Shown: positions 26,330-34,843 of the stretch, piece by piece | Layout of the letters: each line of letters opens with the position of its first letter | Numbering within the stretch: position 1 is the first letter of the stretch | Origin: Wenjunlia tyrosinilytica | GTDB lineage: Bacteria > Actinomycetota > Actinomycetes > Streptomycetales > Streptomycetaceae | Assembly: GCF_014646055.1 (NCBI RefSeq) | Contig: NZ_BMMS01000022.1 | Span: forward strand, 62,264 to 126,263 | DNA length: 64,000 bases | Direction: 5' to 3' | Program-made: the position numbers and the translations under genes | Notes under the pieces: model-generated | Database searches by the model: none | Seen by the model: the letters and a program-made list of their open reading frames with translations, nothing else | Told to the model about the DNA's origin: nothing

Positions 26330-27787
26330 TCAGGGACGCAGGTAGGCGAGTCCGGGGTGCTCGGCCCGGTAGGCGTCGAGGAGCCGGCGGGCCACGTGCG
26401 CCGAGTCGACGAGCGGATGGAGGGCGAAGGCACCGACCGCCGCGGCGTACGAGTGGCCCTCGGCGGCGGCCATCACCTCGCGCTCGACCGCCTTCACCGC
26501 GCAGACCAGCCCGGTGGCGTGGAGGGGGAGCGGGGAGACGGACAGGGGATGGGCGCCGTCGGCGTCCACGGAGCAGGGCACCTCGATGACGGCGTCGGCG
26601 TCGAGTACCGGCAATGTGGTGCCGTTGCGGACGTTGAGGATCAGCGTGGTGCGCTCGTTCCCGGCGATGGCACGCATCAGAGCGAGGGCGACCTGCTCGT
26701 AGCCGCCCGACTCCAGATCGCAGGCGTCCCTCTCCCCGATCCCGGCGGCCTCGCGGTTCTCGGCCATGTAGGTCGCCTCGCGCTCGGCCCGGGTGCGGTC
26801 CCAGGCCCGGAGCGCGGGCTCGCCGCCGTGCTCCATCCGCTCGTAGAAGTGCCCTTGCTGGTCGCGCAGGAAGGCCCCGCGCGTCCGCTCGGCGGCGCGG
26901 GCGGCCTCCACGGCCTCCCGGGTGAAGTAGTAGTAGTGCAGGTACTCGTTGGGGATCGCGCCCAGGGAGCGGAGCCACTCGGCACCGAAGAGCCTGCCCT
27001 CCTCGAACGAGGTGAGGGCGTCGGAGTCGGCGAGCAGCCGCGGCAGTTCGTCACGGCCGTCGATCCGCAGCCCGCGCAGCCAGCCGAGGTGGTTCAGCCC
27101 CACGTAGTCGATCCAGGCACGGTCGGGGTCGGCGCCGAGGGCGCGGGCGACGCGGCGGCCGAGGCCCACGGGTGAGTCGCAGATGCCGATCACCCGGTCG
27201 CCGAGCACCCGGGACATGGCCTCGGTGACCAGTCCGGCCGGGTTGGTGAAGTTGATGACCCAGGCGTCGGGGGCGAGTTCGGCGATCCGCCGGGCGATCC
27301 GCGTGGCGACGGGGACCGTGCGCAGACCGTACGCCACCCCGCCCGCGCCGACCGTCTCCTGGCCCAGGACGCCTTCCGCCAGGGCGGTGCGCTCGTCGGC
27401 CGCGCGGCCCTCGAGTCCGCCGACGCGTATCGCGGAGAAGACGAAGTCGGCGCCCTTGAGCGCCGTGTCGAGATCGGTGGTGACCGTGACCTCGGGAGCG
27501 TCGGGGCCGCTCGGCCCCGTGGCGCCCCTGGGTCCGGCGGTCCGCCCCGGCCCCGCGGCGCTCCTCGGCCCGGCGTCGTCCCCCGGCCCCCCGGCGCCCG
27601 CCGCCCCACCGATCCCCGCGGCCTCGTCCGCCTGCTCGGCGAGCACCTGGCCGATGGCCGACAGCCGACCGGAGTCGAGGTCGTGCAGGGTCACCTGAGT
27701 GACGCGGCCCTCGCCCCGGTCGCCGAGCAGGGCCCGGTACACCAGGGGGACACGGAAGCCGCCGCCGCCCAGAATCGTCAGCTTCAT
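26330..27787 (-). CDS. GH4 family glycosidase (6-phospho-beta-glucosidase-like)
   Basis: 485 residues. GH4 enzymes use NAD+ and a divalent metal in an oxidation-elimination mechanism. Seen: NAD motif MKLTILGGGGFRVPLVYRAL, INFTNPAGLVTEA, metal-ligand segment GICDSPVGLGRR, and the His of YVGLNHLGWLRG. The start overlaps the DeoR stop (ATGA) with GGAGG upstream, so the two are translated together. Residues about 50-95 are a Gly/Pro/Ala-rich collagen-like insertion (GPRSAAGPGRTAGPRGATG) inside the NAD-binding half, absent from family members I know. No PTS gene is nearby, so whether the substrate is phosphorylated is open. Confidence 0.88.
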   Translation of the reverse strand: MKLTILGGGGFRVPLVYRALLGDRGEGRVTQVTLHDLDSGRLSAIGQVLAEQADEAAGIGGAAGAGGPGDDAGPRSAAGPGRTAGPRGATGPSGPDAPEVTVTTDLDTALKGADFVFSAIRVGGLEGRAADERTALAEGVLGQETVGAGGVAYGLRTVPVATRIARRIAELAPDAWVINFTNPAGLVTEAMSRVLGDRVIGICDSPVGLGRRVARALGADPDRAWIDYVGLNHLGWLRGLRIDGRDELPRLLADSDALTSFEEGRLFGAEWLRSLGAIPNEYLHYYYFTREAVEAARAAERTRGAFLRDQQGHFYERMEHGGEPALRAWDRTRAEREATYMAENREAAGIGERDACDLESGGYEQVALALMRAIAGNERTTLILNVRNGTTLPVLDADAVIEVPCSVDADGAHPLSVSPLPLHATGLVCAVKAVEREVMAAAEGHSYAAAVGAFALHPLVDSAHVARRLLDAYRAEHPGLAYLRP

Positions 27788-28563
27788 GCCTGAGCCACCT
27801 CCACTCCGGCCTCGCGCAGCGCGGCGCAGGTCGCCTTGTCCGCCGAGGGATTGGTCACCGTCACGTCGATCTCCTTCGGCCCGCACACGCGGGCCATGCC
27901 GGTGCCGGGGAACTTCCCGGCGTCCGCCAGCAGCACCACCCGCTCACTCGCTGCGATCATGGCCCGTTTGACCGGGACCTCGACCACCGTGGTGTCCATG
28001 ACCTGGCCGTCGGGCCGGACACCGCTGGTGCCGAGGAAGAGCCAGTCGGCGTGCAGCTGGCGCAGGTTGTCCTCGGTGAGGAAGCCGACCAGGGACTTGT
28101 AGTCGCGGCGGACCACACCGCCGAGCAGCACGAGTTCGATCGAGGTGTCGTCGGCGAGCTCCTCGTAGACCACCAGGTTGCTGGTGATCACGGTGAGGGT
28201 GCGGCCGTGCAGTTGGCGGGCCAGACGGAACGCGGTGGTGCCGATGTCGAGCAGGACGGTCTGGCCGTCCTCGATCATCCCCGCCGCGCGTTCGGCGATG
28301 CGGTCCTTGTCCGCCACCCGCACCTGGGCCACCTCGGCGAACGGGTCGTCACCGCCCGGCTCCAGCACAGCGCCGCCGTGGACCCGGGTCAGCAGCCCCT
28401 CCTCGTCGAGTCTGAGCAGGTCGCGCCGGATGGTCGCGGCGCTCACGCCGAGCCGTTCGGCCAGCGCCTCCACGGTCGCGTGGCCCTCGGATCTCAGCGC
28501 GCGAAGGATCAGTTGGTGTCGTCGCTCAGCAAGCACAGGACGCACACTACTCGTCAAGCTCAA
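27784..28563 (-). CDS. DeoR-family sugar repressor
   Basis: Up to 259 residues. The N-terminal helix-turn-helix reads ERRHQLILRALRSEGHATVE, LAERLGVSAATIRRDLLRLD. The sensor domain has the family phosphosugar-binding pattern DIGTTAFRLARQL, LLGGVVRRDYKSLVG and FLGTSGVRPDG. The far-upstream start is a TTG; GTG codons 18 or 27 bases downstream are alternatives. It begins a leftward operon with the GH4 and GH38 genes and is divergent from the PfkB/ABC operon; an inverted repeat lies between. It probably represses both arms until a sugar phosphate is made. Confidence 0.92.
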   Translation of the reverse strand: MSLTSSVRPVLAERRHQLILRALRSEGHATVEALAERLGVSAATIRRDLLRLDEEGLLTRVHGGAVLEPGGDDPFAEVAQVRVADKDRIAERAAGMIEDGQTVLLDIGTTAFRLARQLHGRTLTVITSNLVVYEELADDTSIELVLLGGVVRRDYKSLVGFLTEDNLRQLHADWLFLGTSGVRPDGQVMDTTVVEVPVKRAMIAASERVVLLADAGKFPGTGMARVCGPKEIDVTVTNPSADKATCAALREAGVEVAQA

Positions 28564-28603
28564 TCATTTCTATGCTTGTTTTTGATTGACCCTTGCCATT
28601 TCT
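28560..28603. promoter_or_regulatory. probable DeoR operator
   Basis: A perfect inverted repeat TCAATCA / TGATTGA spans 28560-28589, and CATTTCT occurs twice (28565 and 28597) as a direct repeat 32 bases apart. The segment is sharply AT-rich and adjoins the DeoR start, so the repressor would sit on its own promoter and on that of the divergent operon. Confidence 0.6.
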
Positions 28604-28718
28604 GTTCACGAGGCGCACGATCCTGTGCACACCCCGTCGGCTGGAAACGGCCGCCGCGGGTTCCTGCACACGACGGCGTACCCTCACCCGACGGCACGCC
28701 CGCAGAGAGGAAGAGCGC

Positions 28719-29789
28719 GTGGATCAGCGCCCGCCCCCGGACCCCACCGCGGTCCCCGCACCGGATGTCCTGCTGTCGGGACTGCTCTTCTTCGACCTCG
28801 TCCTCACCGGACTCGGGAAGCCGCCGACGCCGGGGCAGGAGGTCTGGACCCGCGGTATGGGCTGCGCACCCGGCGGTATCGCCAATCTCGCCGTCGCGGC
28901 CGCCCGCTACGGACTGCGCACCTCGCTCGCCGCCGCGTTCGGCGACGACCTGTACGGCGCGCACTGCTGGGAGGTGCTGTCCGAACAGGAGGGCATCGAC
29001 CTCTCCCTGTCCCGAACGGTCCCCGGATGGCACTGCCCGGTCACCGTCTGCCTCGCCCACGGTCACGACCGCGCCCTGGTCACCCATGGCCACGCACCCC
29101 CGTTCACCCCCGACCAGCTCGTCGGCGACCCGCCGGCGGCCCGGGCCGCGATCGTGCACATCGGCGCCGAGCCCCAGGGCTGGATGGAGAAGGCGCACGC
29201 GGCCGGGGCAAAGGTCTTCGCAGACGTCGGCTGGGACCCCTCCCAGCAGTGGTCCACCGAGGTCCTCGCCCAACTGTCGCTGTGCCATGCCTTCCTTCCC
29301 AACGAGGGCGAGGCGATGAGCTACACCCGCACCGGCTCTGCCGAGGCGGCCCTGTCGCGGCTCACCGAACTGGTGCCGGCGGCCGTGGTCACCCGCGGCC
29401 GGGAGGGAGCACTGGCCGTGGACCAGACCACGGGTGAGACCGCGGCCGTACCCGGGCTCGACATCGATGTCGTGGACGCGACCGGCGCGGGCGACGTCTT
29501 CGGCGCGAGCTTCGCCGCCGCCACCCTCGAGGGCTGGCCGCTCATCGAGCGGCTGCGCTTCGCCAACCTCGCCGCCGCCCTGTCCGTGCGGCACATCGGC
29601 GGCGCTCCCGCGGCACCCGGCTGGGCCGGAATCGCCGAGTGGTGGCGGGCGGTGGAGCGAGGCGCGGACGAGGACCTGCGCCGTGACTTCGGCTTCCTCA
29701 CCGAGCGCATCCCGCCACCCGAGCGGATCCGTGCCGTCCACCGAGCCCCGGTCACGCTCGGCTTCCCCGGCGGCGGACACCGGCCCTGA
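28719..29789 (+). CDS. PfkB-family carbohydrate kinase
   Basis: 356 residues from a GTG after AGAGGAAGAG. Ribokinase-like fold: GLLFFDLVLTGLGKPPTPG, APGGIANLAVAAARYGLRT (sugar site) and the catalytic signature DVVDATGAGDVFGASFAAA with the base Asp. It phosphorylates a sugar with ATP. As first gene of the import operon it probably traps or activates the sugar released by the glycosidases; the product could be the DeoR inducer. Specificity is unknown. Confidence 0.9.
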   Translation: MDQRPPPDPTAVPAPDVLLSGLLFFDLVLTGLGKPPTPGQEVWTRGMGCAPGGIANLAVAAARYGLRTSLAAAFGDDLYGAHCWEVLSEQEGIDLSLSRTVPGWHCPVTVCLAHGHDRALVTHGHAPPFTPDQLVGDPPAARAAIVHIGAEPQGWMEKAHAAGAKVFADVGWDPSQQWSTEVLAQLSLCHAFLPNEGEAMSYTRTGSAEAALSRLTELVPAAVVTRGREGALAVDQTTGETAAVPGLDIDVVDATGAGDVFGASFAAATLEGWPLIERLRFANLAAALSVRHIGGAPAAPGWAGIAEWWRAVERGADEDLRRDFGFLTERIPPPERIRAVHRAPVTLGFPGGGHRP

Positions 29790-29846
29790 GCCGAAGGGCC
29801 TCCTCTCCGGTTCACAGGGACCTTCTCTCCGATCGATCTCGAACAC

Positions 29847-31145
29847 ATGCGAAGGGTGGTGGGAGCGGTGCCGCTCTCACGAAGGGGACTGTTGCGGGCG
29901 GGCGGCCTCGGGGCGGCCGCGGCCGCGCTGGCGGGCACGCCGGCCTGCTCGGTCCCGACCGGCTCCACGGGCAGGCAGATGACCCTGTGGTACTGGACCA
30001 GCGGACTCAGCGACAAGGTGGTCGGCGAGGCCCGGCGGAAGTTCACCGCCGTGGACCTGCGGCCGGTCCAGATCGGCGGCTACTTCCGCTCGAAGCTGCT
30101 CACCAATATGGCCGGCCGGGCGTATGTGCCGGACATCACCGGCCTCAAGGGCGAGGACATGGCCTCGTACCATGCCAACGCCGACCAGTTCATGGACCTG
30201 CGCGCCCTCGGCGCCGACGCGCTGGCCGACCGCTACCTGCCCTGGAAATGGCGCGAGTGCATCACCTCGCAGGGCCGCATGATCGGCTTCCCCATCGACG
30301 TGGGCCCCACCGCGCACTACTACCGGCCCGATGTCTTCGAGCGGGCCGGACTGCCCACCGAGCCGGACGACGTGGCCGCGCAGATGTCCAGCTGGGACAC
30401 CTACTTCGCGGCCGGGCGACGGCTGAGGAAGAAGGTGCCCGGCGCCTCGATGATCCTGGGCATGACCGATGTGTTCCAGTACGCCATCGGCCAGAGCACC
30501 GAGCGGTTCGTCGACAAGGACAAGCACTTCATCGGCGACGGCGAGCACGTGCGCCACGCCTGGGACCTGGCCGTCCGGGCCAAGCGCATGGGCATCACCT
30601 CGCATCTGCGGCCGGGAAGCCCCGACCAGACCGCCGCCCTCGCCAAGGGGCGGCTGCCCAGCCAGCTCAACCCCTCCTGGTGGAGCGCCGACCTCAAGCT
30701 CTCCGCCCCCGGCAGCAAAGGCAAATGGCGGGTGGCACGGATGCCCGGCGGCCCCGCCAACTACGGCGGCTCCTTCCTCGCGATCACCAAGTACTGCCGC
30801 AAGCCCGAGCAGGCCTTCGAGATCATCACCTGGCTGCTCGACGCGGACAACCAGACGCGGGGCTTCACCGACGCCGGACTCTTCCCGTCCACCCCCGCGT
30901 CGTACACGCACAAGGCCATGCGGGCCCCCGATCCGTTCTTCGGCGGGCAGGTCACCGTTGACGTCTTCGGCCCCGCCGCCGAGAAGATCCCGGTCGCCTA
31001 CAACAGCCCCTACGACGTGGCCGTCTCCCAGCCGATCAGGGACGAGATCGTGAACATCAACGACCTGGGCAAGGACCCCGACGACGCCTGGAGGGACGCG
31101 ATGTCCAAGGTGCGCCGCATCGCCGACCACCTGGGGGTGAGCTGA
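29847..31145 (+). CDS. ABC sugar-binding lipoprotein
   Basis: 432 residues. RRGLLRAGGLGAAAAALAG is a twin-arginine-type leader and ends in the lipobox GTPAC, so the protein is probably a lipid-anchored extracytoplasmic receptor. The body is a family-1 type solute-binding protein (TLWYWTSGLSDKVVGEARRK; late PEQAFEIITWLLDADNQT). Both permease genes follow with almost no gap. The start (ATG at 29847, or GTG 21 bases later) is uncertain. Confidence 0.92.
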   Translation: MRRVVGAVPLSRRGLLRAGGLGAAAAALAGTPACSVPTGSTGRQMTLWYWTSGLSDKVVGEARRKFTAVDLRPVQIGGYFRSKLLTNMAGRAYVPDITGLKGEDMASYHANADQFMDLRALGADALADRYLPWKWRECITSQGRMIGFPIDVGPTAHYYRPDVFERAGLPTEPDDVAAQMSSWDTYFAAGRRLRKKVPGASMILGMTDVFQYAIGQSTERFVDKDKHFIGDGEHVRHAWDLAVRAKRMGITSHLRPGSPDQTAALAKGRLPSQLNPSWWSADLKLSAPGSKGKWRVARMPGGPANYGGSFLAITKYCRKPEQAFEIITWLLDADNQTRGFTDAGLFPSTPASYTHKAMRAPDPFFGGQVTVDVFGPAAEKIPVAYNSPYDVAVSQPIRDEIVNINDLGKDPDDAWRDAMSKVRRIADHLGVS

Positions 31146-32156
31146 GTGGCCGGAGTGGACACGACCAGCACCGCGGCCGGTGCGCCACGGGGACGACGAG
31201 CACACCTGCCCCGCCTGACGAGGCAGGCGCCGACCGGACCGGGAGCCGTCCGGCCGGACGGGCTGCGCCGGGCCCCGGCCGATCACTGGCCCAAGTACCT
31301 GGCCATCTCGCCCTTCTACCTCCTCTTCCTCGCCTTCGGCCTGATACCGGTGGTCTTCTCGCTCTACCTGGCCTTCCACCGCTGGGACGGCATCGGCGGG
31401 ATGGAGTACGCGGGGCTGTCGCAGTTCCGGTACCTGCTGACGGACAGCCAGTTCTGGAACTCCATCTCCGTGACCGTCCAGATCTGGGCCATGGCGACCG
31501 TCCCGACGCTGTTCCTCGCCATGGTGACCGCGGTCCTGATGAACTCCGCCGTCCGCTTCAAGGGCTTCTACCGCGTGGCGTACTTCGTGCCGAGCGTCAC
31601 CTCGATCGTCGCCATCGCCATCGTCTTCGGCTCCATCTTCAGCACCGAGTTCGGGCTCACCAACGCCGCCCTGCGGGCCGTCGGTCTCGACACCGTCCCA
31701 TGGCTCAACAGCCCCTGGGGCATCAAGACCGCCATCGCCGCCCTCATGACCTGGCAGTGGGTCGGCTACAACGCCATCATCTACCTCGCCGGTCTGCAGA
31801 CCATCCCCAGTGAGCTGTACGAAGCCGCCAGGGTGGACGGCGCGGGCCCCGTGCAGTCCTTCTTCCGCATCACCGTGCCCATGATGCGGCCGGTGATCCT
31901 GTTCACCCTCGTGGTCTCGACCGTCACCGGCCTGCAGAGCTTCTCCGAGTCGCAGGTGCTGCTCGCCAGCACCAGCAACACCTCCAACGCGGGCGGCCCG
32001 GACAACGCCGGACAGACCATGGTCCTGTACTTCTACCAGCAGACCTTCGACAACAACGACTTCGGGTACGGAGCCGCGATGGCCTGGGGGATCTTCCTGG
32101 TCGTCGCGCTGTTCGCCATCATCAACTGGCGCCTCGTCCAGCGCCGGGAACGGTAG
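31146..32156 (+). CDS. ABC sugar permease (MalF type)
   Basis: 336 residues; the GTG immediately follows the binding-protein stop. A 50-residue hydrophilic N-terminus is followed by six membrane helices, beginning YLAISPFYLLFLAFGLIPVV. The EAA loop reads ELYEAARVDGAGPVQSFFRI. It pairs with the next gene to form the channel. Confidence 0.95.
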   Translation: MAGVDTTSTAAGAPRGRRAHLPRLTRQAPTGPGAVRPDGLRRAPADHWPKYLAISPFYLLFLAFGLIPVVFSLYLAFHRWDGIGGMEYAGLSQFRYLLTDSQFWNSISVTVQIWAMATVPTLFLAMVTAVLMNSAVRFKGFYRVAYFVPSVTSIVAIAIVFGSIFSTEFGLTNAALRAVGLDTVPWLNSPWGIKTAIAALMTWQWVGYNAIIYLAGLQTIPSELYEAARVDGAGPVQSFFRITVPMMRPVILFTLVVSTVTGLQSFSESQVLLASTSNTSNAGGPDNAGQTMVLYFYQQTFDNNDFGYGAAMAWGIFLVVALFAIINWRLVQRRER

Positions 32157-32168
32157 AGGGAGACAACC

Positions 32169-33014
32169 ATGCGGCCGACCCCGCGTACGAAGGGCAGCAG
32201 GCGCAACGGCCTGGCCCTGCACCTGATCCTGATCACCGGCATGGTGCTCTCGCTGTTCCCGTTCTACTGGACGCTCGTCATGGCGACGAACACCACCGGC
32301 GACATCTTCCGCTACCCGCCGAAGCTCACGATCGGCTCGCACTTCGGCGACAACGTCTCCAAGGTCTTCGACAGCATCGACTTCCCGGGGTCGATGCTCA
32401 ACACCTTCGTCGTGGCCGTGTCCGTGACCGTCCTGGTGCTCTTCTTCGACTCGCTGGCCGCCTTCACCTTCGCCAAGTTCGACTTCCCCGGGCGGCGGGC
32501 GCTGTTCGTCGTCCTCATGGGCATCTTCATGGTCCCCACCCAGTTGCAGGCCATCCCGCAGTTCGTGATCATGGCCCGGCTCGGCTGGATCGGCTCACTG
32601 ACCGCACTGATCGTGCCCGCCGCCGCCAACGCGTTCGGCATCTTCTGGATGCGCCAGTACATGATGGGCGCGATCCACGACGAACTGCTGGACGCGGCAA
32701 GGCTCGACGGCTGCGGCTTCTTCCGGCAGTACTGGCACGTGGCACTGCCGGTGGTGCGGCCGGGCCTGGCCTTCCTCGGCATCTACACCTTCATCGCCTC
32801 CTGGAACGACTACATGTGGCCGCTGATCGCCCTGGTCAACCCGCACAACCTCACCCTCCAGGTCGCGCTGTCCCAGCTCAACGGCGTGCACAGCACGGAC
32901 TACAGCATGGTCATGGCCGGTGCGCTGCTGGCCATGATCCCTCTGCTCGTCGTGTTCGTCCTGGCCGCCCGGCACTTCATCGCCGACCTGGCCAAGGGGG
33001 CCGTGCGCGGCTGA
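32169..33014 (+). CDS. ABC sugar permease (MalG type)
   Basis: 281 residues, GAGGGAG before the ATG. Six membrane helices with the first at HLILITGMVLSLFPFYWTLV. EAA loop DELLDAARLDGCGFFRQYW. No ATPase gene is in the cluster; in Streptomyces such importers usually share the MsiK ATPase encoded elsewhere. Confidence 0.95.
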   Translation: MRPTPRTKGSRRNGLALHLILITGMVLSLFPFYWTLVMATNTTGDIFRYPPKLTIGSHFGDNVSKVFDSIDFPGSMLNTFVVAVSVTVLVLFFDSLAAFTFAKFDFPGRRALFVVLMGIFMVPTQLQAIPQFVIMARLGWIGSLTALIVPAAANAFGIFWMRQYMMGAIHDELLDAARLDGCGFFRQYWHVALPVVRPGLAFLGIYTFIASWNDYMWPLIALVNPHNLTLQVALSQLNGVHSTDYSMVMAGALLAMIPLLVVFVLAARHFIADLAKGAVRG

Positions 33015-33074
33015 GGCCCCCTCGCCGCCGCGGCCGCGGCCGAGTCCCCCGTCGAGACGCCGGCCGCGGCGCCC

Positions 33075-34406
33075 TCAGCCCGGCTGCCCCCCGTGCTGCG
33101 CCGAGGGCTCGACCACCGTGGCCGGCAGCATCACCAGCGCGGTCGTGCCCGTCGTCTCGGACGGTCTCAACTGGACCCGGACACCCTGGCGCTTGGCCAG
33201 GCGGCCAGCGATGAGCATGCCGATCCCGCCGGAGATCCGGCCGTCCACCGGCGGAGGATCGGCGAGGCGCTCATTGTGGACGGCGCAGTCCTCCGGCGAC
33301 ATCCCGATACCCGAGTCGTCGATCCTGACGACGATCCTCCCGTCCGGCAGCAGGTGGCCCGTGGCGTACACGCTCGTCCTCGGCCCGGAGAAGGAGGTCG
33401 CGTTCTCCACCAGCTCGGCGAGCAGATGGACGAGATCGTTGACGGCCGGGCCGGCGATCTCGACCTCCGGAACCCCGGAGAGCTCCACCCGCTCGTACTG
33501 CTCCACCTCCGAGGCGGCGGCGCGGAGCACGTCCACCAGCGGCGCCGGGCGGCGCCACCGCCGTCCGGGCTCCTGGTCCGCGAGGGCCAGCAGGGTCTCC
33601 CCGGTACGGCGCATCCGCGTACTGAGGTGGTCCAGCCGGAAGAGCCCCGACAACCGGTCCGGATCGCCCTCCTCGCGCTCGAGGTCCGACAGCAGCATCA
33701 GCTGACGCTGAATCAGGCGCAGGGTGCGCCTGGTGAGATCGACGAACACCGAGCCGACCTGGGCGGGCCGCGCCGCCACCTCCGCGCCCGGCTGCCCACC
33801 GGGCTGGAGTCCGAGCGCTGACATCTCCCGCGCGGTCTCCGCACGTGCCTGCTCCAGGCGCTCGCGGTCCCCGCGCACCAGGCGCAGAATCGCCTGGTTC
33901 TCCCGCAACTGCCCGTCCAGCACGGCAACACGCTCGCTCGCCCGGTCCCGCTGGGCGGACCACTGCCACGCCGCGTCGCCCGCGTCCTCGCGCGCGGGGT
34001 CGCTGTAGAGGCGCTCGATCTCCTCCTGCGCCCACTGCTCCCGTTCGCGCTCCAGTGCCAGCTCCTCGGTGAGCTTCACGAGGCTCTCGGACAGTTCCCC
34101 CTCCTGCTGCTCCACCCGCTCGGCCGCGGAGGCGAGTTCGTACTCACGCGCGTTTAAACGGCCCTTCGAACGCGCTGCCGCATAGAGCAACTCACGGCTT
34201 CTCATGAAGTACTCATGCGTGGGTGAGATGCCTGTTTGGGTGGCGAACAGTTGATGCAGCCGCTTCAGTACCTCGAGGGACGGAAGGCGCTCACCGCCCA
34301 GAAAGTTGGCCAGTTCCAGAGGATCCGTTCCCAGCCAAGCCGCCGACTCGCGCGGGGTGGCTCCGAGCTGGGCATGAAGGTCCCTCAAGTGCTCGACAAA
34401 AACCAT
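33075..34406 (-). CDS. helix-turn-helix / coiled-coil / HATPase protein, CvnA-like
   Basis: 443 residues from ATG 34406. Residues 3-55 form an XRE-like helix-turn-helix (EHLRDLHAQLGATPRESAAW, ELANFLGGERLPSLEVLKRL). Residues 75-200 are a coiled coil (EREREQWAQEEIERLY). Residues 205-290 match the dimer helix region of conservon CvnA proteins (TLRLIQRQLMLLSDLE, FRLDHLSTRMRRTGETLLAL). The C-terminus is a HATPase domain: N-box LLAELVENATSFS, G1 RIDDSGIGMS, G2 GGIGMLIAGRLAKRQGV. CvnA proteins normally have a membrane sensor and sit with CvnB-D; both are missing here. Divergent from a gene with a related helix-turn-helix. Confidence 0.8.
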   Translation of the reverse strand: MVFVEHLRDLHAQLGATPRESAAWLGTDPLELANFLGGERLPSLEVLKRLHQLFATQTGISPTHEYFMRSRELLYAAARSKGRLNAREYELASAAERVEQQEGELSESLVKLTEELALEREREQWAQEEIERLYSDPAREDAGDAAWQWSAQRDRASERVAVLDGQLRENQAILRLVRGDRERLEQARAETAREMSALGLQPGGQPGAEVAARPAQVGSVFVDLTRRTLRLIQRQLMLLSDLEREEGDPDRLSGLFRLDHLSTRMRRTGETLLALADQEPGRRWRRPAPLVDVLRAAASEVEQYERVELSGVPEVEIAGPAVNDLVHLLAELVENATSFSGPRTSVYATGHLLPDGRIVVRIDDSGIGMSPEDCAVHNERLADPPPVDGRISGGIGMLIAGRLAKRQGVRVQLRPSETTGTTALVMLPATVVEPSAQHGGQPG

Positions 34407-34843
34407 GATTTCGGGTGCTTCGTCATCCGCTGACGTGCGTACCCGCGCCTCGGGTTCCGGGAACCCCTGGTGCTGCCCCGGCTGCAATGGACGTACCCCC
34501 AAGAAGATGTTGACGTGGCTATTTTGACGATCACCGCCGTGATTGCCTATTCGGGCCGCGGAGCTCCGGCACTCGGGGCGTGGCGCCGGAGCGTACCGCC
34601 CTCTCCGTGGGCGCCGATGCGAACGATACGCAGCCTTCGCCCCCCGGGCCCGACATCCTCGGAGAGGCGCCGCCGACACGGCGAGGCGCGTAGGGTCTTC
34701 AAGCCAGGACGAGACGGAATGGCCGGATTCCAGGTGATTGCCAATTTGGCGAACATGCGGAGCCGACCGTGTGCGGTGCGTGACAATCGCAGCCTGGAGG
34801 TCGACGCGACCGTGGCGGGAGCCGGTGAGGAGGCAGGACGGCG
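34407..34843. other. divergent region with a promoter at 34524-34553
   Basis: No gene. On the plus strand TTGACG (34524) and TATTCG (34548) are 18 bases apart. Around 34739-34754 there is a near-palindrome TTGCCAAtTTGGCGAA, a candidate operator for the helix-turn-helix proteins encoded on either side. Confidence 0.45.

Noticed and set aside
24335-27175. A 946-codon plus-strand frame opposite the GH38 and GH4 genes
   Set aside because: Spans two real genes on the other strand; no start signal or recognisable domain.
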